A DNA stretch of 5,326 bases from Fen-1077 sp050014355 (GTDB lineage: Bacteria; Chloroflexota; Dehalococcoidia; Dehalococcoidales; RBG-16-60-22), in contig JBEKDL010000097.1 in the NCBI GenBank assembly GCA_050014355.1, forward strand, positions 1 to 5,326. Direction: 5' to 3'. How positions within the stretch are numbered: the stretch's first letter is position 1; each line of letters begins with the position of its first letter. The translations under genes were made by a program, and so were the position numbers. The notes under the pieces are model-generated. The model was not told the DNA's origin. It saw only the letters and a list, made by a program, of their open reading frames with translations, and did no database searches. Shown in pieces: positions 1 to 4,840 of this stretch.

Positions 1-1
1 T

Positions 2-577
2 ACCGTCGATGCCCGGGATCACTATACCTACGGCCATTCCAAGGTGGTCTGTAAATATGCCGCCGAGCTCGCTAAAGCTATGGGTTACGACTCGGGCGGG
101 ATTCGCCGCATCCGGGCGGCGTCTCTGCTGCATGACATCGGTAAACTGAACCTGCCTGACAGCATACTGACCAAGCGCGGCCCGCTGACGGATGATGAAT
201 GGGAAGCGATAAAACACCATCCGGAGCTGGCGCTGGATATTATCAAGTATATCGTCGGCCTGCGGGACTGTATCGATGCGATTTTATACCATCATGAAAG
301 ATTCGATGGCCAGGGCTATCCCAAGGGTCTCAAGGGGCAGGATATCCCCCTCGATGCGCGCATCATGGCGATTGCGGACGCTTATGACGCCATGAAGTCG
401 GAGCGCAACTACAAGGAGCGGGGAATGACCGAGGAAGAAGCCCTTAATGAGGTGGAAAGATGTTCCGGAACCCAGTTCGACCCGGAGCTGGTCGAGGTTT
501 TTGTCAGACTGCGCCGGAAATCAATCGAAGAGGCTTTATTCCAGGCGGCGACGCCAAACCGGCCAAAGACAGGCTAG
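2..577 (+). CDS. HD-GYP domain protein, probable cyclic-di-GMP phosphodiesterase (5' end missing)
   Basis: Frame 2 is open from the window edge to the TAG at 575-577, giving 191 visible residues; an internal GTG at 44 is not the true start, because family-typical sequence (DHYTYGHS) lies before it. In fragment numbering the HD-GYP core is nearly complete: GHS (11-13), the HD dyad with its lysine in LLHDIGK (42-48), KHHP (71-74), HHERFDGQGYP (97-107), the signature that separates HD-GYP from plain HD domains, and ADAYDAM (125-131). Known family members use a di- or trinuclear metal centre to hydrolyse c-di-GMP to pGpG or GMP in the cytoplasm. No key residue appears lost in the visible part. 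Such proteins usually carry an N-terminal receiver, GAF, PAS or membrane sensor, which would lie outside the window. The C-terminal tail (about 172-191) is short and unremarkable. An intrinsic terminator follows about 30 bases downstream, so this ends a transcription unit. Confidence 0.93.
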   Translation, partial: TVDARDHYTYGHSKVVCKYAAELAKAMGYDSGGIRRIRAASLLHDIGKLNLPDSILTKRGPLTDDEWEAIKHHPELALDIIKYIVGLRDCIDAILYHHERFDGQGYPKGLKGQDIPLDARIMAIADAYDAMKSERNYKERGMTEEEALNEVERCSGTQFDPELVEVFVRLRRKSIEEALFQAATPNRPKTG

Positions 578-605
578 CGCCTAAGGTCAATCTCAAGAAC
601 TTCAG

Positions 606-638
606 GAGGGGGTATTGATTACCCCCTCTTTTTTCTTT
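606..638 (+). terminator. Intrinsic terminator of the HD-GYP gene
   Basis: A perfect 9-bp stem, GAGGGGGTA (606-614) with TACCCCCTC (620-628), closes a 5-nt loop (TTGAT). It is followed at once by a T-rich tract (629-638) with one C. It lies 28 bases after the stop codon and separates the HD-GYP gene from the SDR promoter. Confidence 0.93.
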
Positions 639-660
639 GTTTTACCCTAATCTCTTTAAC

Positions 661-689
661 TTGACATGCTCTTATCCGTGATGTAGATT
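661..689 (+). promoter_or_regulatory. Sigma-70-type promoter of the SDR gene
   Basis: A perfect -35 consensus, TTGACA (661-666), is separated by exactly 17 bases from TAGATT (684-689), a 4/6 match to the -10 consensus. The predicted transcription start is near 696, giving a leader of about 46 bases before the ATG at 742. It lies directly after the upstream terminator, as expected for an independent unit. Confidence 0.7.
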
Positions 690-694
690 TTTCT

Positions 695-714
695 CGACCG
701 GCCTTTCACGGTCG
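695..714. repeat. Palindrome at the predicted SDR transcription start (operator or 5' hairpin)
   Basis: CGACCG (695-700) and CGGTCG (709-714) form a perfect 6-bp inverted repeat around an 8-base spacer. It begins at the predicted +1. That position suits a repressor operator, or a 5'-terminal mRNA stem-loop affecting stability. There is no T-run after it, so it is not a terminator. No regulator gene lies next to it. Confidence 0.4.
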
Positions 715-741
715 GTTCAGCACTATTTCAAGGAGGAAGAA

Positions 742-1509
742 ATGTCAACAGTTTTAAAGGATAAAGTAGCTATCATCACCGGGGCTGGGCGTGGCCTGGG
801 GAAAGCCTTCGCGCTGCGGTACGCCGAGGAAGGTGCCAGGTTGCTATTGCCGGATATCGGCCTGGAGAGGGCCGAGGCTACCGCAAAAGAGATAAAAGCG
901 AAGGGCGGCGAAGCCGCCGCCATGCTCACCGACGTTTCCGATGAAAAAGCCACAAAAAAGATGGCTGAAGAGGTCATTAAGCGCTATGGGAAAGTGGACA
1001 TCCTGGTCAATAACGCCGCCATCTGGTACGGACTGAATATCACACCCTGGGACGCCTGGACGGTAGCAGACTGGGAGAGGATTTTTAAGGTCAATGTCAT
1101 CGGAACATGGCTATGCTGCAAAGCGATAGCGCCGCTCATGATAAAAGCCGGCAGGGGCAAGATAATCAATATCGCTTCCAACGTGGCGCAGGTGCCGGCG
1201 GCGCAGGTCTTTTTACCATACGCCTGCAGCAAGGGGACAATTTACACCTTTACCCATGCCATGGCCCGGGCGCTGGGCGGCTCGGGTATTAACGTGAACG
1301 CCATCGCCCCGGGCTATACCGCCACCGAGGCCAGCCTGGGACAGCGCGATAGCGACGGTACTTTCAAGCTGGCTACTTCGGAACAGACGCTCCAGCGCCG
1401 CGAACAGCCGGAGGACCTGCTGGGGGCGGCCGTTTTCCTGGCTTCGGCAGCGTCCGATTTCATGACCGGACAGGTGCTCTACGTGGATGGCGGCACGGTG
1501 ATGCTGTAG
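742..1509 (+). CDS. Short-chain dehydrogenase/reductase (classical SDR, NAD-type)
   Basis: This 255-residue protein has the full length of a classical SDR. AGGAGG at 731-736, five bases before the ATG, fixes the start. Visible motifs are the cofactor glycine motif TGAGRGLG (13-20), an aspartate at the end of beta-2 (D38) that in this family favours NAD(H) over NADP(H), NNAA (90-93), the structural Asn N118, catalytic S146, and YACSK with Y160 and K164. A PG motif (190-191) and GQVLYVDGG near the C-terminus complete the fold. The Ser-to-Tyr distance is 14 residues rather than the usual 13, so the loop before the tyrosine seems one residue longer. The C-terminal region (around EDLLGAAVFLAS) recalls from memory secondary-alcohol dehydrogenases of the 1-phenylethanol dehydrogenase type and FabG-like enzymes, but the substrate cannot be read from sequence. 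No signal peptide or membrane segment is seen, so it is a soluble cytoplasmic oxidoreductase. It is monocistronic, with its own promoter and terminator. Confidence 0.95.
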   Translation: MSTVLKDKVAIITGAGRGLGKAFALRYAEEGARLLLPDIGLERAEATAKEIKAKGGEAAAMLTDVSDEKATKKMAEEVIKRYGKVDILVNNAAIWYGLNITPWDAWTVADWERIFKVNVIGTWLCCKAIAPLMIKAGRGKIINIASNVAQVPAAQVFLPYACSKGTIYTFTHAMARALGGSGINVNAIAPGYTATEASLGQRDSDGTFKLATSEQTLQRREQPEDLLGAAVFLASAASDFMTGQVLYVDGGTVML

Positions 1510-1526
1510 GGAGATAACCGGGGAAC

Positions 1527-1565
1527 AAAAAGGGGAGGGGTCAAAACCCTTCCCCTTAATTTTTA
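1527..1565. terminator. Bidirectional intrinsic terminator between convergent genes
   Basis: A 12-bp stem (1530-1541 with 1546-1557) has one G-T wobble (1537/1550) and a 4-base loop. On the plus strand it is followed by AATTTTTA (1558-1565). On the minus strand the A-run at 1527-1531 gives a T-run after the stem. It lies 20 bases past the SDR stop and 25 bases past the minus-strand gene's stop, so one hairpin can end both transcripts. Confidence 0.88.
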
Positions 1566-1582
1566 CCCGGTGTCGCCAATGG

Positions 1583-2923
1583 CTATTTATATACGCCGTA
1601 CTCTTTAGTGGCGTCAATCATCGCGTGGATGTTTGCGGGAGGCAGGTTTTCAATCACAGCGCCGCTCATCATGATATAGCCTCCGCCCGGGGCGCAGGCA
1701 GAGACGAGCTTTTTAACGGTTTCTCTGATTTCCTTGGGATTACCTACTGCCAGCTGGGCGATAGGCATGTTACCGCTGATACAGGCCACGTCTTTCAGCG
1801 CCGCTTTGGCTTTAGCCATATCGGTCGTATCGAATCCCCAAATTACTTTTCCTTTGGGAACATCCCTGATTTCTTTCAAGCGTGAGTTGTAGCCGCCTTC
1901 CGCCCAGGGAAATGGCAGACAGCCTTCACTTATCAGACCTTCGAGGAGGGCTTTCAGAGAAGGCCAGTAGAATTTCTTGAACTGCTCATCGTTCATGAAG
2001 CCATCGGCGCCTTTGTGCAGCGGGATAAAAACCACCGGGTTCCCGTTCATTATAGCCGCCGAAGCGCCCATCTTTATCATGATTGGCGTCACCTGTTCCA
2101 GTGCCCGGAGGACTTTCTTCGGCTGGCGGTACATATCGATTATCATACCCTTGGTGCCCCGCAAGGTATCCCCGACCATATCAAAGGGCGCCTTGGTGCC
2201 GCCGCCGAAGAACCCGGGGAACCCGTTCGCCGCCATGTCCGCGCCGTAGGCACCTACGGTCTGTATCCACTTGAATGCTTCGCTGCCGGCATCCATCAGC
2301 GCCTTGAGGGCCGCCTGCACCGGGGGCAGTCCGTACGGCACCAGGGCGGCACCGGTGAAACCGCCGTACATTTCCATGATGTTGGTCATAGGCGTGATCA
2401 TCTTGAAGGCATCCAGCGCGCCGAAAATGCGCGGGAAGTAGGTGCTCATAAAGTAGTTGGTTGGGTCACTAATCAGGGAATCGTACTCGTCGGCTTTCAT
2501 ATATTCGCCTTCAATAGCCTGATAAGAAGACTCGGGCGCGACCCCGTGGCCGGGCCAGGCATACAGCTTATAATCGAGGATATCGAAGCACCTGCCCGGC
2601 GGAGCCGTGGTCACGCTGCCGTGGGCATCAGGCTGGAAGTCCAGGATGTATTTTTTAAAGGAACTGAAGAGCTTATCATAGTCGTACATCACGTCGCGGG
2701 GCGTCAGGCCGGAATAATAAGCGCCGAAAAATCCGGTCATGGGGAAAACCGGCACCCTGTCCGGTTTTTTCAGATAGATGGCATCCAGAAATCTCTGTAC
2801 TCTGGCCTTGTATTCCTTTTCGGCTTTGGCATCAACGTACTTGATATCAGGCGGCGAGAGCCATCTCTGCACCAGGGATTCGTGTTTTTCGCCGGCTGAC
2901 ATCTCTTCCCATTTCTTTTCCAT
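1583..2923 (-). CDS. URO-D/MtaA superfamily protein, substrate unknown
   Basis: This 446-residue cytoplasmic protein resembles the uroporphyrinogen decarboxylase superfamily, which includes HemE and the corrinoid:CoM or corrinoid:THF methyltransferases. The start is ATG 2921-2923, with AGGAG seven bases upstream. The frame continues open for 36 codons to 3031, but that extension has no ribosome site and unlike composition. Features typical of environmental paralogues are KKPDRVPVFP (52-61), HKGADGFMNDEQFKKFYWP (303-321), VIWGFDTTD (360-368), CISGNMP (381-387) and NLPPANIHAM (426-435). The His-x-Cys zinc site of MtaA-type enzymes is not present where expected: the region reads FPWAEGG (338-344). 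The later zinc Cys region reads MMSGAV (418-423). The HemE N-terminal Arg-rich active-site motif is also absent. It is therefore probably neither a true HemE nor a standard zinc methyltransferase. No corrinoid protein or reductive activator gene is adjacent. Transcription is monocistronic from a promoter near 3003-3031 and ends at the shared terminator. Confidence 0.88.
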   Translation of the reverse strand: MEKKWEEMSAGEKHESLVQRWLSPPDIKYVDAKAEKEYKARVQRFLDAIYLKKPDRVPVFPMTGFFGAYYSGLTPRDVMYDYDKLFSSFKKYILDFQPDAHGSVTTAPPGRCFDILDYKLYAWPGHGVAPESSYQAIEGEYMKADEYDSLISDPTNYFMSTYFPRIFGALDAFKMITPMTNIMEMYGGFTGAALVPYGLPPVQAALKALMDAGSEAFKWIQTVGAYGADMAANGFPGFFGGGTKAPFDMVGDTLRGTKGMIIDMYRQPKKVLRALEQVTPIMIKMGASAAIMNGNPVVFIPLHKGADGFMNDEQFKKFYWPSLKALLEGLISEGCLPFPWAEGGYNSRLKEIRDVPKGKVIWGFDTTDMAKAKAALKDVACISGNMPIAQLAVGNPKEIRETVKKLVSACAPGGGYIMMSGAVIENLPPANIHAMIDATKEYGVYK

Positions 2924-3002
2924 TTTCACTCTCCTGGATAATACAGAATTTACCGTGAAACGATTAGTATTTTGATAATGAGGTGGGTTTATATTCTCCA
3001 AA

Positions 3003-3031
3003 AATATATCATGCGAGCAGGGATAACGCAA
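3003..3031 (-). promoter_or_regulatory. Extended -10 promoter candidate of the URO-D-like gene
   Basis: Read on the minus strand, TTGCGT (3031-3026) lies 17 bases from TATATT (3008-3003), a 5/6 match to the -10 consensus. TGA directly before the -10 box fits the extended TGn element, which offsets the weak 3/6 match at -35. The predicted leader is about 73 bases, ending at the AGGAG site before ATG 2923. A 5-bp inverted repeat (ATACC 3031-3035, GGTAT 3044-3048) touches the -35 box. Confidence 0.5.
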
Positions 3032-3171
3032 TACCCCGAACGTGGTATATGTGAGGGGGAGATAGCTTACCGCAGCTGGTCATCAAATAATGTATAGAGC
3101 CGCTTTGATGTCTTCGGCGACCATTCTTCTTACATTTTCCGCCGGATTGCAGTCAAATTACATTTATTACC

Positions 3172-3200
3172 TTGATTTTTTTCAGGCCATAAGTTAATAT
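3172..3200 (+). promoter_or_regulatory. Promoter candidate for the regulator gene or a leader RNA
   Basis: TTGATT (3172-3177, 4/6 match to -35) and TAATAT (3195-3200, 4/6 match to -10) are 17 bases apart. Transcription would start near 3207. That would leave a leader of about 116 bases before GTG 3323, containing the stem-loops described at 3202-3304. In this AT-rich stretch a chance match is possible. Confidence 0.4.
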
Positions 3201-3201
3201 C

Positions 3202-3304
3202 CGAATAGTAGTGTGTGTGCGGGGAGTGACATTAAAACATAGTTTGATGCGAATCTAGCTTTCCCGGGGATGGCTAAGATCTATTATTCGTAACTGGTCA
3301 CTAG
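3202..3304 (+). promoter_or_regulatory. Candidate structured leader RNA ahead of the regulator gene
   Basis: Folding by eye gives a 10-bp stem with one G-U pair (3202-3211 with 3281-3290). It encloses a 7-bp hairpin (3230-3236 with 3243-3249, one G-U) and a hairpin with a bulged A (3253-3259 with 3273-3280). A small hairpin follows (3294-3297 with 3301-3304). Together these resemble a three-way junction ahead of the terminator at 3326-3353. I do not recognise a known riboswitch class, and T-box, cobalamin and GEMM core motifs are not apparent. The predicted start near 3207 would remove half of the outer stem, so either the promoter call or this stem is wrong. Alternative pairings exist, for example 3220-3226 with 3260-3266. 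Confidence 0.22.
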
Positions 3305-3310
3305 ATTAAT

Positions 3311-3316
3311 AGGGAG
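3311..3316 (+). promoter_or_regulatory. Shine-Dalgarno site that supports the GTG start at 3323
   Basis: AGGGAG lies six bases before GTG 3323. The alternative ATG at 3362, where the family homology begins, is preceded only by A/T-rich sequence with no ribosome site. This favours initiation at 3323 despite the terminator hairpin that follows at once. Confidence 0.6.
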
Positions 3317-3322
3317 CCAATA

Positions 3323-4156
3323 GTGAAACCGACCCTGAAAAGTCGGTTTTTTTATTTGAAAATGGAAAAGATTAAAGTCGTTCTATCGTATCAGCAGGTT
3401 ATTTTCCGCGAGGGCATCCACTTTATCCTTTCGGGTGAAGAAGATTTTGAGGTTGCCGGCGAGACGACTGGCAACAAAGAGGCGTTAGAGCTCATCGAAT
3501 CCAGCCAGGCAAACGTCGTTATCTTGAGCCAGGCGGATGAAAAATCCGATAGCGCGGAAATCACGCGCCGCATCAAGCAGAGCTATCCTTCAGTATCCGT
3601 CATTCTTATCACGCAAAAGGATGAAAGCGAGCGGATTTTCCCGGATATCGTTGCCGGTATCAGCGCCAGCCTCACCGCGGACACCGAGCCCGAACGCATG
3701 GTGGCTGTTATCAGGGAAGTAGCCCAGGGTCAACTCCCGATTATCGAGGCTTTACTGGCCCCCGCGCTAGCGGCCCGCGCTTTGGCCGTTTTTCAGGACC
3801 TGGCTACGCTTAATGAGCGCCTGGGCATATCCATGGCGCAGCTCACTAAGAAGGAGTCTGAAGTACTATCGGGCATTGCCTCCGGCATCGACCAGGGGCA
3901 GGTTGCGGCAGGATTAAAGGTGCCCGAGGCCGCGGTCAGAGACCATTTGCGCGCTGTTTTACAAAAGCTGGTCGCCAATGACCGTACCAGGGAGTTGATT
4001 GAAAAGACGCAAATGTCGCTGCCTTCTTTACTTCACCTGATGCCGGGCGGGGGCGGCAGGCCAGCGGAATACCTGACCCGCGCCGAGTTCAACGAGTTTA
4101 AAGATAGCTTGATGAACGCTATAAAATCCGCGTTCACCGAAAAACCCCGGAGCTAG
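3323..4156 (+). CDS. NarL/FixJ-type (LuxR HTH) regulator with degenerate receiver domain
   Basis: The protein is 277 residues from GTG 3323, or 264 from ATG 3362; numbering here is from ATG 3362. Residues about 1-125 follow a response-regulator receiver, including FREG (15-18), the beta-3 strand NVVIL (51-55), T84 and the alpha-5 segment PERMVAVIREVAQG (110-123). The phosphorylation residues are replaced: the acidic pair is Y10-Q11, the phospho-acceptor position is S56, and the conserved lysine position is A106. Residues 161-213 form a LuxR-type helix-turn-helix (LTKKESEVLSGIASG ... LRAVLQKLVANDRTREL). A roughly 50-residue tail (215-264) contains GGGG and a probable helix and is not part of the standard architecture. 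The protein should bind DNA but is unlikely to be switched by a partner histidine kinase, and none is adjacent. GTG 3323 has the ribosome site, whereas ATG 3362 matches the family's usual N-terminus. An intrinsic terminator spans 3326-3353, inside the longer reading. No clear terminator is seen after the TAG at 4154-4156. Confidence 0.88.
   Translation: MKPTLKSRFFYLKMEKIKVVLSYQQVIFREGIHFILSGEEDFEVAGETTGNKEALELIESSQANVVILSQADEKSDSAEITRRIKQSYPSVSVILITQKDESERIFPDIVAGISASLTADTEPERMVAVIREVAQGQLPIIEALLAPALAARALAVFQDLATLNERLGISMAQLTKKESEVLSGIASGIDQGQVAAGLKVPEAAVRDHLRAVLQKLVANDRTRELIEKTQMSLPSLLHLMPGGGGRPAEYLTRAEFNEFKDSLMNAIKSAFTEKPRS
3326..3353 (+). terminator. Intrinsic terminator over the first codons of the regulator gene (possible attenuator)
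   Basis: AAACCGAC (3326-3333) pairs perfectly with GTCGGTTT (3342-3349) around an 8-base loop, and seven consecutive Ts occupy 3347-3353. This is a complete rho-independent terminator. It lies 3 bases into the frame started by GTG 3323 and just upstream of ATG 3362. It could end a short RNA from the intergenic region, or act as an attenuator controlling the regulator gene. Confidence 0.75.
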
Positions 4157-4213
4157 CGTTTAAACCGTTCGTGCTTTCCTTGGTTCTTCCGTGACGTTTT
4201 ATCCCCCCGGCAC

Positions 4214-4825
4214 TCATTTTTTCTCGGGTTGAGGGGGAGGCGGAGGCATCTGCGGCGGGGGCGGCATCATCGTCTTCGTCTGGAGCGGTTTACAGATAAT
4301 TTCCGTGATATGAAGCTCGGGGAGACGCGTTGAAGAAGCCGCCACCGCTACGATAGCGGTATCAGCGCCGCGGCCTGTCCCGGCTACTATAACGACCTGC
4401 TCTCCGGGGGCAACGTGCCCGCCATCCACCACCATTAAAGCGATTTCCACGCAGACCTTCATCCCCTGGCAAAATGTGCGCAGCAGATTAGCCATGACCC
4501 GGGGAGTCTCCATTCCGTATAGGTGCTCCGTGTGGAACAACATCGTGCCGAAATGTACAACATGCCCCTTTTTATTAAGTTCAGCAACAAGCTCCGCCGG
4601 GAAGCGCTGGGTTCCTGCCATGAAACCGTACTGATGGGGCACCACGACCATTTTAATGCCCGTGCCCGCCCAGCGCTCGGCGGCCTGGCGCGCCGTATCC
4701 CCTCGCGTCGAGGCGAGGACGATTTTCTTAATGCCCCGGGCTTTCGCCCTTTCCGCGGCCAGGCGGAGCGTGGTTTCCGTGTTGTTAATCCCCGGTTCCT
4801 CGAAATAAGTAATTTTCTCTTCCAT
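4214..4825 (-). CDS. Stand-alone pyruvate kinase C-terminal (alpha/beta) domain protein with polyproline tail
   Basis: This 203-residue protein starts at ATG 4823-4825, with AAAGGAGG six bases upstream. Residues 1-182 match the fold of the pyruvate kinase C-terminal domain as it occurs alone in many archaea and bacteria: YFEEPGINNTETTLRLA (7-23), GIKKIVLASTRGDTA (31-45), the VVPHQYGF segment (61-68), and GEQVVIVAGTGRGADTA (141-157) followed by a final strand. The catalytic barrel of pyruvate kinase is absent, so it cannot make pyruvate. In true pyruvate kinase this domain binds allosteric effectors; what the free form does is not established. The tail (186-203) is unusual, with runs of four (188-191) and five (194-198) prolines ending in EKK. 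No signal peptide or membrane segment is seen. It follows the MFS gene in one operon, spaced 12 bases from that stop codon, so it may serve a transport-linked sensing role (inference). It converges with the regulator gene across 57 bases. Confidence 0.85.
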   Translation of the reverse strand: MEEKITYFEEPGINNTETTLRLAAERAKARGIKKIVLASTRGDTARQAAERWAGTGIKMVVVPHQYGFMAGTQRFPAELVAELNKKGHVVHFGTMLFHTEHLYGMETPRVMANLLRTFCQGMKVCVEIALMVVDGGHVAPGEQVVIVAGTGRGADTAIVAVAASSTRLPELHITEIICKPLQTKTMMPPPPQMPPPPPQPEKK

Positions 4826-4831
4826 GTTGGG

Positions 4832-4840
4832 CCTCCTTTA
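4832..4840 (-). promoter_or_regulatory. Ribosome site overlapping the upstream stop codon (translational coupling)
   Basis: On the minus strand the MFS stop TAA (4840-4838) runs straight into the Shine-Dalgarno AAAGGAGG (4839-4832), sharing two bases. Ribosomes ending on the transporter gene would sit on the initiation site of the next gene, so the two are probably co-transcribed and translationally coupled. Confidence 0.75.

Larger units (their letters stand above)
2924..3322. other. 399-base intergenic region between divergent genes
   Basis: I find no convincing protein-coding gene here. It holds the leader and promoter candidate of the URO-D-like gene (2924-3031, minus) and a stretch without recognisable signals (about 3050-3170). 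Then come a plus-strand promoter candidate (3172-3200), several possible stem-loops (3202-3304) and the ribosome binding site of the regulator gene (3311-3316). It is more AT-rich than its flanks. A 24-codon open stretch on the minus strand (about 3096-3167) has protein-like composition but no start or ribosome site. Confidence 0.6.

Noticed and set aside
2015..2899. Long plus-strand open frame of 294 codons opposite the URO-D-like gene
   Set aside because: It is antisense to a well-supported gene, has low-complexity His/Arg/Gly-rich content without domain motifs, and lacks a ribosome site. It is a shadow of codon bias on the other strand.
2924..3031. N-terminal extension of the URO-D-like protein by 36 codons to an ATG at 3031
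   Set aside because: No ribosome site precedes it, its composition is unlike the family, and it would cover the promoter candidate. ATG 2923 has AGGAG at good spacing.
3031..3048. Inverted repeat ATACC-N8-GGTAT beside the -35 box of the URO-D-like gene as an operator
   Set aside because: Five base pairs in AT-rich sequence is weak, and the repeat has no second copy nearby.
3096..3167. A 24-codon open stretch on the minus strand with protein-like composition (contains NPAENVRRMVAEDIKAAL), possibly a gene remnant
   Set aside because: It is bounded by stops on both sides, has no ribosome site, and 72 bases between stops is common by chance. A translated search would be needed to call it a remnant.
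4157..4213. Terminator between the regulator gene and the convergent PK_C-like gene
   Set aside because: I found no stem of useful length followed by a T-run on either strand. The GTTTAAAC palindrome (4158-4165) has no loop and is likely chance.
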